Shown here: piece by piece, positions 17,558-25,746 of the stretch
Layout: each line of letters starts with the position of its first letter
How positions within the stretch are numbered: the first letter of the stretch is position 1
Assembly: GCF_004217215.1 (NCBI RefSeq)
Contig: NZ_SHKP01000005.1
Span: 563,501-627,500, forward strand
Length of the DNA stretch: 64,000 nucleotides
Direction of reading: 5' to 3'
Source of the DNA: Rivibacter subsaxonicus
GTDB taxonomy: Bacteria; Pseudomonadota; Gammaproteobacteria; Burkholderiales; Burkholderiaceae_C
Translations under genes and position numbers: made by a program
The notes under the pieces: model-generated
The model's input: only the letters and a program-made list of their open reading frames with translations
What the model was told of the DNA's origin: nothing
Database searches by the model: none

Positions 17558-18433
17558 TTGCAGGTTCTGCAGTTGCTCATCAGCGGAGTCGCCCAAGGCT
17601 GCATCTACGGCCTGATCGCACTTGGCTTCGTGCTGATCTACAAGGCGACCGAGACCGTCAGCTTCGCCCAAGGCGACCTGATGATGGTCGGCGCCTTCAT
17701 CGCGCTGGGCGTGATGAGCATGCTGGGCCTGCCGTTCTGGGTCGCGGTGCCGGCCGCGATCGCCGGCATGGCGGTGATCGGCTTCGGCGCCGAGCGGCTC
17801 GTGATCCGGCCCATCCTCGGCCAGCCGGCCTTCGCGATCGTGATGGTGACGATCGGCATCGGCTATGTCGCGCGCGGCCTGATCACGATGATCCCGGCGA
17901 TCGGCACCGAGACCCACGCGCTCGAGGTGCCCTACAAGAACATCACCCTCAACGCCGGCGGCCTGGTGCTCGCGGCCGAGCAGCTGGTGGTGATCGCGGT
18001 CACCGCGCTGCTGTGCGCCGCGCTGTATCTTGGATTTCGCTACACCCGGGTCGGCGTCGCGATGCAGGCGGCCTCGCAGAACCAGCTCGCGGCCTACTAC
18101 ATGGGCATCCCGGTCAAGCGCCTGAACTCGATGGTGTGGGCGCTGGCGGCGGCGGTGGCGGCGATCGCCGGCCTGCTGCTGGCGCCGATCACCTTCGTTC
18201 ACGCCAACATGGGCCTGGTCGGGCTGAAGGCCTTTCCGGCCGCGGTGGTCGGCGGCTTCGGCAGCCTGCCGGGCGCGATCGTCGGCGGCCTGGTGATCGG
18301 CTGCGTCGAGTCCTTTGCCGGCTTCTACCTGCCCGAGGGCTTCAAGGACGTGGCGGCCTACGTGGTGGTGCTGCTGATGCTGGTGCTCAAGCCGAACGGG
18401 CTGTTCGGCGAACGGCTGCGCAAGAAGGTGTAG
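17558..18433 (+). CDS. livH: Branched-chain amino acid-type ABC transporter permease LivH
   Basis: A 291-residue inner-membrane permease of the HAAT family, with about eight hydrophobic segments. It begins with the family start LQLLISGVAQGCIYGLIALGFVLIYKATE. FAQGDLMMVGAF and the late LVGLKAFPAAVVGGFGSLPGAI are diagnostic LivH segments. The start is the TTG at 17558: GGAGGG (17547-17552) lies five bases upstream and no ATG or GTG gives the right N-terminus. It is the first gene of the cluster livH-livM-livG-livF-ligase-livK. The transported ligand may be an amino acid, a dicarboxylate or an aromatic or acyl acid; the family is broad. Confidence 0.9.
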   Translation: MQVLQLLISGVAQGCIYGLIALGFVLIYKATETVSFAQGDLMMVGAFIALGVMSMLGLPFWVAVPAAIAGMAVIGFGAERLVIRPILGQPAFAIVMVTIGIGYVARGLITMIPAIGTETHALEVPYKNITLNAGGLVLAAEQLVVIAVTALLCAALYLGFRYTRVGVAMQAASQNQLAAYYMGIPVKRLNSMVWALAAAVAAIAGLLLAPITFVHANMGLVGLKAFPAAVVGGFGSLPGAIVGGLVIGCVESFAGFYLPEGFKDVAAYVVVLLMLVLKPNGLFGERLRKKV

Positions 18434-18445
18434 GCCGGGGGCTCG

Positions 18446-19522
18446 ATGCGCTTCATCTTCAAGACTTCCTACGACCAGGACATCGACCTCGCCAGGCATG
18501 GCGGCCACAGGTTCTGGTACGGGCTGCTGCTGCTGGTGCTGTTCACGGCGCCGCTGTGGGTGCCGGAGTACTGGCTGTCGCAACTCGGCTTCATCCTGAT
18601 CTACGGCATCGTCGGCCTCGGACTGATGCTGCTGGCCGGCTTCACCGGGCTGTTCTCGATCGGCCACGCGGCCTTCCTCGGCGTCGGCGCCTACACCGAG
18701 GCGGTGCTGGCCGCGCGCGGCTGGCCCTTTCCGCTGTCGATCCTGATGGCGATGGGCCTGTCGGCCGCGGTCGGCGTCGTGGTCGGCCTGCCGGCGCTGC
18801 GCGTCAAGGGCATCTACCTCGGCATCGCGACGCTGGCCTTCGGCTTCATCGTCGAGGAGGTGCTGGCGCGCTGGGAGTCGGTCACCGGCGGCAATGCCGG
18901 GCTCTCGGTCAAGCCGGTCGACATCTTCGGCTGGCAGCCCGGCTCGGGCGCCGGTTTCTATCTGGTGTGCCTGGTGCTCGCGGTGCTGGCGACGCTGATG
19001 GTGCTGAACATCCTGCGCTCGCCGACCGGGCGTGCGTTTGTGGCGATCCGCGATTCCGAGATCTCGGCCCAGAGCATGGGCATTCACCTGGCGCGCTACA
19101 AGAGCCTGAGCTTCGCGCTGTCGGCGGCGCTGGCCGGCCTCGGCGGCGCGCTCTACGCGCACAAGATCAGCTTCCTTTCGCCCGACCAGTTCAACATCCT
19201 GCAGTCGATTGACCTGCTGCTGATGGTGGTGATCGGCGGCCTCGGCTCGGTGCATGGCGCCTTCCTCGGCGCCGCGTTCCTGATCGCGATGCCGCAGCTG
19301 ATCTCGCTCGGCAAGGACTTCCTGCCGCCGGTGATCGGCCAGGCGGCCGGGCTGCAGGGCCTGGTCTACGGCCTGGTGCTGATCGGCTTCGTGCTGTTCG
19401 AGCCCTACGGCCTTTACGGCCGCTGGCTCAAGGTGCGCACCTGGCTGCAGCTGGCGCCGTTCTACCGGCGCGGGCTGTTCAAGCGGCAGAAGTCCTTCCA
19501 GAAATCGGAGCGCCTGAAATGA
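18446..19522 (+). CDS. livM: Branched-chain amino acid-type ABC transporter permease LivM
   Basis: The second permease of the same importer, 358 residues. The N-terminal 30 residues are polar, followed by about nine membrane segments. Family signatures are GFTGLFSIGHAAFLGVGAY, LPALRVKGIYLGIATLAF and RDSEISAQSMGIHLARYK, with the EAA-like coupling loop toward the ATPases. The gene starts 12 bases after livH and overlaps livG by four bases (ATGA), so the operon is translationally coupled. Confidence 0.92.
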   Translation: MRFIFKTSYDQDIDLARHGGHRFWYGLLLLVLFTAPLWVPEYWLSQLGFILIYGIVGLGLMLLAGFTGLFSIGHAAFLGVGAYTEAVLAARGWPFPLSILMAMGLSAAVGVVVGLPALRVKGIYLGIATLAFGFIVEEVLARWESVTGGNAGLSVKPVDIFGWQPGSGAGFYLVCLVLAVLATLMVLNILRSPTGRAFVAIRDSEISAQSMGIHLARYKSLSFALSAALAGLGGALYAHKISFLSPDQFNILQSIDLLLMVVIGGLGSVHGAFLGAAFLIAMPQLISLGKDFLPPVIGQAAGLQGLVYGLVLIGFVLFEPYGLYGRWLKVRTWLQLAPFYRRGLFKRQKSFQKSERLK

Positions 19523-20337
19523 GCGGCGAGACGCTTCTTTGCGCCCGCAACCTCAGCGTCCAGTTCGGCGGCGTGAAGGCCGTCAGCGACGTCAGCTTCG
19601 ACGTGCAGCGCGGCGAGGTGTTCACGCTGATCGGTCCCAACGGCGCCGGCAAGACCACGGTCTTCAACCTGATCAGCCGCATCTACACGCCGACCGCCGG
19701 CGAGATCCTGTTCGAGGGCCGTGCGCTGTCGGGCGTGGCGCCGCACCAGGTGGCCGCACTCGGCATTGCGCGCACCTTCCAGAACATCGAGCTGTTCGAG
19801 CACGCGACGGTGTTGCAGAACCTGCTGATCGGGCGCCATCGGCACCTGGATCACCCGCTATGGAAGGAGCTGCTGTTCACGCCGAGCGTGCGCGCCTCCG
19901 AGCGCGCGACGCGCGAGAAGGTCGAGCAGGTGATCGACTTCCTCGACCTGCAGCACTACCGCGACACGATGGTCGCCGGCCTCGCCTATGGCGTGCGCAA
20001 GGTGGTCGAACTGGCCCGTGCGCTGTGCACCGAGCCGAAGCTGCTGCTGCTCGACGAGCCATCCTCCGGCCTCAACGTCGAGGAGACCGGCGACATGGCC
20101 TTCTGGATCCAGGACATCCGCGACGATCTCGGCATCACGGTGCTGATGGTCGAGCACGACATGAGCCTGGTCTCGCGCGTGAGTGACCGGGTGCTGGCGA
20201 TGAGCCAGGGCCAGGTGCTGGCACTCGGCACGCCGGCCGAGGTGCAAGCGCATCCGGGCGTGATCGAGGCCTACCTCGGATCGGCAGGCGACCTTTCGTC
20301 GTTGCGGCGCAAGCCGGCGATCGAGGAGGCTGCATGA
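19519..20337 (+). CDS. livG: ABC transporter ATP-binding protein LivG
   Basis: A 272-residue ATPase of the HAAT importer. Walker A GPNGAGKTT lies near residue 37, Q-loop TFQNIELF near 95, the signature is the LivG-type degenerate YGVRKVVELARAL, Walker B is LLLLDEPSSGL and the switch His is in MVEHDMSLV. The LivG-specific insertion between Q-loop and signature is present. It overlaps livM upstream and livF downstream by four bases each. Confidence 0.92.
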   Translation: MSGETLLCARNLSVQFGGVKAVSDVSFDVQRGEVFTLIGPNGAGKTTVFNLISRIYTPTAGEILFEGRALSGVAPHQVAALGIARTFQNIELFEHATVLQNLLIGRHRHLDHPLWKELLFTPSVRASERATREKVEQVIDFLDLQHYRDTMVAGLAYGVRKVVELARALCTEPKLLLLDEPSSGLNVEETGDMAFWIQDIRDDLGITVLMVEHDMSLVSRVSDRVLAMSQGQVLALGTPAEVQAHPGVIEAYLGSAGDLSSLRRKPAIEEAA

Positions 20338-21110
20338 GCGCGAACGTGGTGCTCGCACTGACCAACGTCGAGAGCGCCTACGGCCCGATCAAGGCGATCC
20401 GGGGCGTCAGCCTGAAGGTGCGCCAGGGCGAGATCGCCACCGTGCTCGGCAGCAACGGCGCCGGCAAGAGCACGATCCTGAAGACCATCTCCGGAATCAT
20501 CGATCCGCGCAAGGGCACGGTCGAGTTCCGCGGCGAGGACATCACCGCGAAAGATCCGGCGCTGATCGTGCAGAAGGGCCTGTCGCACGTGCCCGAGGGG
20601 CGCGAGGTGTTTCCGCTGCTCTCGGTGCACGACAACCTGATGATGGGCGCCTATACCCGGCACGACCGCGACGCGGTGGCGCGCGACGTCGAGGCCGTGT
20701 ACGGCTACTTCCCGATCCTGCGCGAGCGGCGCGCGCAGGACGCTGGCCTGCTCTCCGGCGGCCAGCAGCAGATGCTGTCGATCTCGCGCGCGCTGATGGC
20801 GGCGCCGGCCCTGATGCTGCTCGACGAGCCGAGCCTCGGCCTGTCGCCGCTGCTGACGCGCGAGATCTTCGAGATCGTCGTGCGCATCAACCGCGAGCGC
20901 GGCACCACGCTGCTAGTGGTCGAGCAGAACGCCAACATGGCACTCAACGTGGCCGACTACGGCTACGTGCTCGAGAACGGCCGCATCGTGATGGAGGATT
21001 CCTGCGACCGCCTGCGCGAGAAGGACGACATCAAGGAGTTCTATCTCGGGGTCAAGGAAACCGGGGCGCGTGGCGAGCGGCGCTGGAAGAAGAAGAAGAC
21101 GTGGAGGTGA
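20334..21110 (+). CDS. livF: ABC transporter ATP-binding protein LivF
   Basis: The partner ATPase, 258 residues. It carries Walker A GSNGAGKST, the Q-loop segment KGLSHVPEGREVFPLLSV typical of LivF, signature LSGGQQQMLSISRAL, Walker B LMLLDEPSLGLSP and the switch segment VVEQNANMAL. The C-terminal tail KETGARGERRWKKKKTWR is longer and more basic than usual for LivF. It overlaps livG by four bases. After it come 88 bases containing a C/G-rich repeat element before the acyl-CoA ligase. Confidence 0.92.
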   Translation: MSANVVLALTNVESAYGPIKAIRGVSLKVRQGEIATVLGSNGAGKSTILKTISGIIDPRKGTVEFRGEDITAKDPALIVQKGLSHVPEGREVFPLLSVHDNLMMGAYTRHDRDAVARDVEAVYGYFPILRERRAQDAGLLSGGQQQMLSISRALMAAPALMLLDEPSLGLSPLLTREIFEIVVRINRERGTTLLVVEQNANMALNVADYGYVLENGRIVMEDSCDRLREKDDIKEFYLGVKETGARGERRWKKKKTWR

Positions 21111-21146
21111 GGATGAGCCCACTGCACGGCCGCCCGAAAGTGGGCT

Positions 21147-21188
21147 CGCTCCCCCTCGGGGGGGCGGGCGCGTAGCGCCCTTGGGGGC
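21147..21188. repeat. C/G-rich interspersed intergenic element
   Basis: Between livF and the ligase gene the sequence forms two small hairpins: CCCCC-TCG-GGGGG (21151-21163) and GGGCGC-GTA-GCGCCC (21166-21180), followed by TTGGGGGC. A related copy in the opposite orientation is at 61627-61660. From memory, elements of this type are common between genes of Rubrivivax and relatives. It may attenuate or stabilise the operon mRNA at this point. Confidence 0.6.
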
Positions 21189-21198
21189 ACCACCAATC

Positions 21199-23058
21199 AT
21201 GAGCAATCTCTGGGACCTGAGCCACATCCAGCCGCGCGCCGACATCGTGATTCCGGGCGAGACGATCCCCGCGCTCTTCCTCAACGCGGTGACCGCGCGT
21301 GGCGACCGGATCTTCATGCGCGAGAAGAAGCTCGGCATCTGGCGCGCCTGGAGCTGGAACGACACGCTGGCCGCGGTGCGCGAGACCGCCATGGGTCTGG
21401 CCTCGCTCGGCCTGGAACCCGGCGACTGCGCCTCGATCCTGTCCAACACCGTGGTCGACTGGGTCATCGCCGACCTCGGCGTGCTCTGCGCCGGCGGCGT
21501 CAGCAACGGCATCTACCCGACCGACGCCGCCAACCAGGTCGAGTACCTCTGCGCCGACTCGTCGACCCGGGTGCTGTTCGTCGAGGACGAGGAGCAACTC
21601 GACAAGGCGCTCGAGGTGCGCGAGCGGCTGCCGCTGCTCAGGCACATCGTCGTCTTCGACATGGAAGGTCTGCACCGCTTCAACGATCCGATGGTGATGA
21701 GCCTGAAGGCGCTGCGCGAGCGCGGCCGCGCCTACGACGCCGCGCACCCGGGCGAGTTCGAGCGGCGCGTCGCCTGCCGCGGGCCGCGCGACCTGGCGAT
21801 CCTGATCTACACCTCCGGCACCACCGGCCGGCCCAAGGGCGCGATGCACTCGCACCACGGCTTGATCCACACGGTGCGCGGCTACAACCTGATCTTCAGC
21901 CAGGACGAGCGCGACGAGCGCATGTGCTTCCTGCCGCTGTGCCACGTGGCCGAGCGGCTCGGCGGCGAGTACTTCGCGATCTACACCGGCTCGATCCTCA
22001 ACTTCGTCGAGAACCCCGACACGGTGCCCGAGAACGTGCGCGAGATCGCGCCCACGGTCTTCACCGCGGTGCCGCGAGTCTGGGAGAAGTTCTATTCGGC
22101 GGTGGCGATCGCGGTGGCCGAGGCCGGGCGCGGCCAGCAACTGCTCTACCGCTGGGCGCTTGGCGTCGGCGAGGAGGTCGCCGCGCGCGTGCTCGCAGGC
22201 GAGCCGGTGCCGCAGACGCTGCGCGCGCGCTTCATGCTGGCGCGCTGGCTGGCGCTGGACAACGTGCGCAAGCTGATCGGCATCCACCGCGCGCGCTTCC
22301 TGGTCACCGGCGCGGCGCCGATCTCGCCGGAGCTGGTGCGCTGGTACATGGCGCTCGGGTTGCCGATGCTCGAGGTCTGGGGCCAGACCGAGAACTGCGG
22401 CGCCGCCACCGGCATGCCGCCCGGGCGCATCAAGCCGGGCTCGATCGGCCAGGCCGGCGCCTACAACGAGGTCCGGGTCGACCTCGCCACCGGCGAGCTG
22501 CTGATCCGCGGCGACAACGTCTTCATGGGCTACCTGAACCAGCCCGAGAAGACCGCCGAGACCATCGACGCCGAGGGCTGGCTGCACACCGGGGACGTGG
22601 GGTCGGTCGATGAAGACGGGTATTTCCGCATCACCGACCGCATGCGCGACATCATCATCACCGCCGGGGGCAAGAACATCACGCCCAGCGAGTTCGAGAA
22701 CGAGCTCAAGTTCTCGCCCTACATCACCGACGCGGTGGTCATCGGCGACAAGCGGGCCTACCTGACGGTGCTGATCATGATCGACCAGGAGAACGTCGAG
22801 AAGTACGCGCAGGACCACGACGTGCCCTTCTCCAACTACGCCAGCCTGACCCGCACGCGCGAGGTGCAGGAACTGATCCAGACCGAGATCGACCGCGCCA
22901 ACAAGAAGTTCGCGCGGGTCGAGCAGATCAAGTCCTTCCGCCTGCTCGACACCCAGCTCAGCGCCGAGGACGAGGAACTCACGCCGACGATGAAGCTCAA
23001 GCGCTCGCTGGTGCAGAGGAAGTACGCCGCGCTGATCGAGTCGATGTACGGCACCTGA
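21199..23058 (+). CDS. Long-chain fatty acid-CoA ligase-like AMP-binding enzyme
   Basis: A 619-residue adenylate-forming enzyme that would activate a carboxylic acid to its CoA thioester through an acyl-AMP. Motifs in order: the P-loop LIYTSGTTGRPKG, the middle motif VWGQTENCGAATG, GYLNQPEKTAETID, and the C-terminal hinge GWLHTGDVGSVDEDGYFRITDRMRDIII followed by GGKNITPSEFENEL with the catalytic-type Lys. The layout is closest to FadD15-type long-chain ligases. The ATG at 21199 is used; the frame upstream only crosses the repeat element. Lying between livF and livK, it suggests that the importer brings in a carboxylate that is activated on arrival, such as an aromatic or medium/long acyl acid; this is inference from context. 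Confidence 0.9.
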   Translation: MSNLWDLSHIQPRADIVIPGETIPALFLNAVTARGDRIFMREKKLGIWRAWSWNDTLAAVRETAMGLASLGLEPGDCASILSNTVVDWVIADLGVLCAGGVSNGIYPTDAANQVEYLCADSSTRVLFVEDEEQLDKALEVRERLPLLRHIVVFDMEGLHRFNDPMVMSLKALRERGRAYDAAHPGEFERRVACRGPRDLAILIYTSGTTGRPKGAMHSHHGLIHTVRGYNLIFSQDERDERMCFLPLCHVAERLGGEYFAIYTGSILNFVENPDTVPENVREIAPTVFTAVPRVWEKFYSAVAIAVAEAGRGQQLLYRWALGVGEEVAARVLAGEPVPQTLRARFMLARWLALDNVRKLIGIHRARFLVTGAAPISPELVRWYMALGLPMLEVWGQTENCGAATGMPPGRIKPGSIGQAGAYNEVRVDLATGELLIRGDNVFMGYLNQPEKTAETIDAEGWLHTGDVGSVDEDGYFRITDRMRDIIITAGGKNITPSEFENELKFSPYITDAVVIGDKRAYLTVLIMIDQENVEKYAQDHDVPFSNYASLTRTREVQELIQTEIDRANKKFARVEQIKSFRLLDTQLSAEDEELTPTMKLKRSLVQRKYAALIESMYGT

Positions 23059-23088
23059 TCACCCACAACACCTACCGAGGAGACCGCC

Positions 23089-24264
23089 ATGAAGAAACTC
23101 AAGCTGTGTTCCATCGTCGCGGCGCTCGGCGCCGTGGCTGCCGCCGGCCCGGCCGTCGCCCAGAGCCAGGGCGTGGCCAAGGAAGAAATCACGATCGGCT
23201 CGATCCAGGATCTTTCGGGCCCGATCGCCGGCTTCGGCAAGCAGGTGCGCCTGGGCATGATGCTGCGCGTCGACGAGGTCAACCAGCAGGGTGGCGTCAA
23301 CGGCCGCAAGCTCAAGCTGCTGGTCGAGGACTCGGCCTACGACCCCAAGCGCGCGGTGCTGGCGGCGCAGAAGCTGGTCAACCAGGACAAGATCTTCGCG
23401 ATGGTCGGTCACATCGGCACCGCGCAGAACCTGGCGGCGATGCCGGTGCAGTTCGAGAAGAACGTCATCAACTTCTTCCCGGTTACCGCGGCGCGCGAGA
23501 TGTTCGACCCCTTCCACCGGCTCAAGTACAGCTTCGCCGCGCCCTACTACGACCAGATCAGAACCGCGCTGCCCAAGCTCGCCAAGGACAAGGGCGCCAA
23601 GAAGATCTGCGCGGTGCACCAGGACGACGAGTTCGGGCTCGAGGTGCTGCGCGGCGCCGAGGCCGGGCTCAAGAGCATGGGCGCCGAACTGGCCGAGAAG
23701 ACCAGCTACAAGCGCGGCGCGACCGACTTCTCGAGCCAGGTCGCCAAGATGAAGGCCGCCAACTGCGACTTCGTCGTGCTCGGCACCATCATCCGCGAGA
23801 CCATCGGCGTGATCGGCGAGAGCCGCAAGACCGGCTTCTCGCCCACCTTCCTCGGTTCGAGCGCGGCCTACACCGACCTCATCCACAAGCTCGGCGGCCC
23901 GGCGATGAACGGCCTCTACGCCACGATGACGGTGCAGAACCCCTACCTCGACGAGGCCTCGCAGCCGATCCGCTTCTGGGCCACCAAGTACAAGACCGCG
24001 TTCAACGAGGACCCGACCGTGTTCTCGGTCTACGGCTACAACGTCATCGACTCCTTCGTGCGCGCCGCCACCAAGGCCGGTCCGGGCCTGAGCACGGACA
24101 GCTTCATCAAGGCGATGGACACGATGGTGATTCCGCCCGACATCTTCGGCAGCGCCGAGGGCCGCTTCGGTCCGAAGCAGCGGCTGGGCAGCGATGCCTC
24201 GCGGCTGTCGCAGATCACCGACGGCAAGTGGAAGGTGGTCTCCGAGTACATGAAGCCGCAGTAA
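23089..24264 (+). CDS. Periplasmic substrate-binding protein of the Liv-type importer (LivK-like)
   Basis: A 391-residue periplasmic receptor. The first 25 residues form a Sec signal peptide ending AVAQS. The mature start EITIGSIQDLSGPIAGFGKQ, the RRAL-like stretch LLVEDSAYDPKRAVLAAQKLV and the YGYNVI segment place it in the Leu/Ile/Val-binding Peripla_BP_6 family. A GAGGAG site precedes the ATG. It is the last gene of the operon and is closed by a terminator, an arrangement usual for aromatic or acyl-acid Liv systems of Burkholderiales. Confidence 0.92.
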   Translation: MKKLKLCSIVAALGAVAAAGPAVAQSQGVAKEEITIGSIQDLSGPIAGFGKQVRLGMMLRVDEVNQQGGVNGRKLKLLVEDSAYDPKRAVLAAQKLVNQDKIFAMVGHIGTAQNLAAMPVQFEKNVINFFPVTAAREMFDPFHRLKYSFAAPYYDQIRTALPKLAKDKGAKKICAVHQDDEFGLEVLRGAEAGLKSMGAELAEKTSYKRGATDFSSQVAKMKAANCDFVVLGTIIRETIGVIGESRKTGFSPTFLGSSAAYTDLIHKLGGPAMNGLYATMTVQNPYLDEASQPIRFWATKYKTAFNEDPTVFSVYGYNVIDSFVRAATKAGPGLSTDSFIKAMDTMVIPPDIFGSAEGRFGPKQRLGSDASRLSQITDGKWKVVSEYMKPQ

Positions 24265-24283
24265 GGCGCGGCCATGTCGAGGC

Positions 24284-24310
24284 AAAGGCCGCCCACGGGC
24301 GGCCTTTCGC
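24284..24310 (+). terminator. Rho-independent terminator of the liv operon
   Basis: AAAGGCCGCCC and GGGCGGCCTTT pair around a short AC centre, forming an 11-base stem that ends in TTT. It starts 20 bases after the livK-like stop. The T run is short but the stem is strong. Confidence 0.75.
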
Positions 24311-24421
24311 GTTGCGGGACCAGCGCGCCTGCCCCTCCGACGAGGGGATCGCTCCAAAGGTGGATGCGCCGCGGGCGTCGAGCGACGATGCTTCAGGCCA
24401 AGCCAACAGCAGGAGTACGGC

Positions 24422-24688
24422 GTGAACTTCCAGCAATGCGATGTGGACGGATTCAGGATCTACGCCGGTGCGCTGGACACCCCGCACGGCGGCTACATCG
24501 CCGCCGTCGAAGTGCACCGGGTGAACCCTCCGCGCAGCGCGCCGTCGATGGCCGACCATGCCGAGCGCATCTTCAGCAACGATCTGCTCTCGGGCGGTCA
24601 CCGCTTTGCCGAACCCGAGCTGGCCTTGCGCCATGCGCTGCAGATCGGCCGCCAGGTGGTCCGGCTGGCGGACGCCGCCGCCGACTGA
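24422..24688 (+). CDS. Small conserved hypothetical protein
   Basis: An 88-residue soluble protein starting at a GTG that has AGGAG about seven bases upstream. It reads MNFQQCDVDGFRIYAGAL and has a DTPHGGYIAAVEVHRV strand, then a helical C-terminus ending in GRQVVRLADA. The pattern of a small alpha/beta domain is familiar from uncharacterised Burkholderiales proteins, but I cannot name a function. It stands alone between the liv terminator and the convergent haem protein gene. Confidence 0.6.
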   Translation: MNFQQCDVDGFRIYAGALDTPHGGYIAAVEVHRVNPPRSAPSMADHAERIFSNDLLSGGHRFAEPELALRHALQIGRQVVRLADAAAD

Positions 24689-24709
24689 CGCTGCGGATCT
24701 GGGCGCCGA

Positions 24710-25576
24710 TCAGCGGCGCCGGCGCAGCGCCAGCACCACCAGCGCCAGGCCGCTGGCCACCGCCACCGCGATGGCGACCCAAGCCTGCGGTGGCAGGCTT
24801 GCCGAAAGCGCACTGCCCGTGTCCGGCATCGGCACCGACACGCTGATGATGCCGGCGGGCTTTCCCGCCACGTAACCGTAGCCACCGCCGCCGTTGAACT
24901 GCGCGTTGGTACGCATGAACTCGGGCGCCGCCTCGGCGTTCCCGTGGCACTTCAGGCAGCTGGGCTGCGCCATCACCGCGCGTGCATAGAGCAGCTGGCC
25001 CGACTTCACGCTCCAGTACTCGAGCTGGCGCTTCGCGTCGTTGCCAGGGAGGGCGTCGATCGCGTCCATGGCTTCGCGCTCGAAGGCACCGGGCGCGTTG
25101 TTCGGGTTGAGCACGCTGCGCGCGGTCAGGCGGTAGCGCGACTTGCTGCCGGAGGCGGCGATCACGTCAGCGACCTCGCGCTGGATCAGCGCCGGGTTCT
25201 TCCAGTGGTAGGCCTCCATACGCTCCATGGCACCGCGCTCGGAGGCGCGATCCTCGCTGCGCAGCCCCTGCAGCACCGCGGCGTCGCCGGAAGCCCCGGC
25301 GTAGACCGAGCGGGTCAGGAACGCGCCCGGAATCGTCGTCCCGGCGCCGGTGGTGCGCACATGCACCCCGCCGTACTGCGAGGCCCAGCGGCCTACGTTC
25401 TCGGCCATGTCGGCCACGGTGCGGCCCTCGCTGACGGTGCGCTGAAGCACGATGGACTGGGCGGTCCACCACGCGCCCAGACCGAGCGCGACCAGAAACA
25501 GCGCGAGCAGCGCGACAAAGCCAAGGCCACGCGCGCGCGGCGCGGCCGACTGCTTGGCAGCAGGCATTGGGTGCAT
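24710..25576 (-). CDS. Tll0287-like (DUF3365) c-type haem sensor-domain protein
   Basis: A 288-residue membrane protein. A hydrophobic helix at about residues 17-37 is followed by a periplasmic domain with the haem c motif C207-L-K-C210-H211 and the segment YWKNP-like AYHWKNPAL found in Tll0287/DUF3365 domains; a second hydrophobic helix lies near the C-terminus before RRRR. The domain usually acts as a redox or gas sensor fused to kinases or cyclases. Here no output domain is attached, so it is either a stand-alone redox protein or works with a partner. Cytochrome c maturation would be needed. The ATG at 25576 is chosen because GGGGGA lies just upstream; the ORF to 25648 is longer without support. 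Confidence 0.8.
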   Translation of the reverse strand: MHPMPAAKQSAAPRARGLGFVALLALFLVALGLGAWWTAQSIVLQRTVSEGRTVADMAENVGRWASQYGGVHVRTTGAGTTIPGAFLTRSVYAGASGDAAVLQGLRSEDRASERGAMERMEAYHWKNPALIQREVADVIAASGSKSRYRLTARSVLNPNNAPGAFEREAMDAIDALPGNDAKRQLEYWSVKSGQLLYARAVMAQPSCLKCHGNAEAAPEFMRTNAQFNGGGGYGYVAGKPAGIISVSVPMPDTGSALSASLPPQAWVAIAVAVASGLALVVLALRRRR

Positions 25577-25628
25577 TTGGGTCCCCCTGGCGGGCCGAGG
25601 GCCCGCGTTGTTTGTCGTGATCAAGGCA

Positions 25629-25651
25629 GCGGTGCGCCCGGAGCGCACCGC
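25629..25651 (-). terminator. Hairpin downstream of the BASS transporter gene
   Basis: GCGGTGCGC and GCGCACCGC form a nine-base stem with a five-base CCGGA loop in the gap between the two leftward genes. No T run follows in either direction, so terminator activity is only a possibility. Confidence 0.35.
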
Positions 25652-25746
25652 CGATTCAGTGTCGCCGAGGCGATGCCGGATCGGGCCGATCGAGGGATCC
25701 GGCGGCGACTGGTCCGTGGCGCCGCCGCATCATCGGCTCGCCAGCC

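Noticed and set aside
17396-19255. Long minus-strand open frame opposite livH and livM.
   Set aside because: The protein is low-complexity His, Gln, Asp and Arg with no fold signals, a typical mirror of GC-rich membrane genes.
24265-24421. Plus-strand ORF (24274-24846) running across the liv terminator.
   Set aside because: It includes the terminator stem and overlaps two better genes in other frames.
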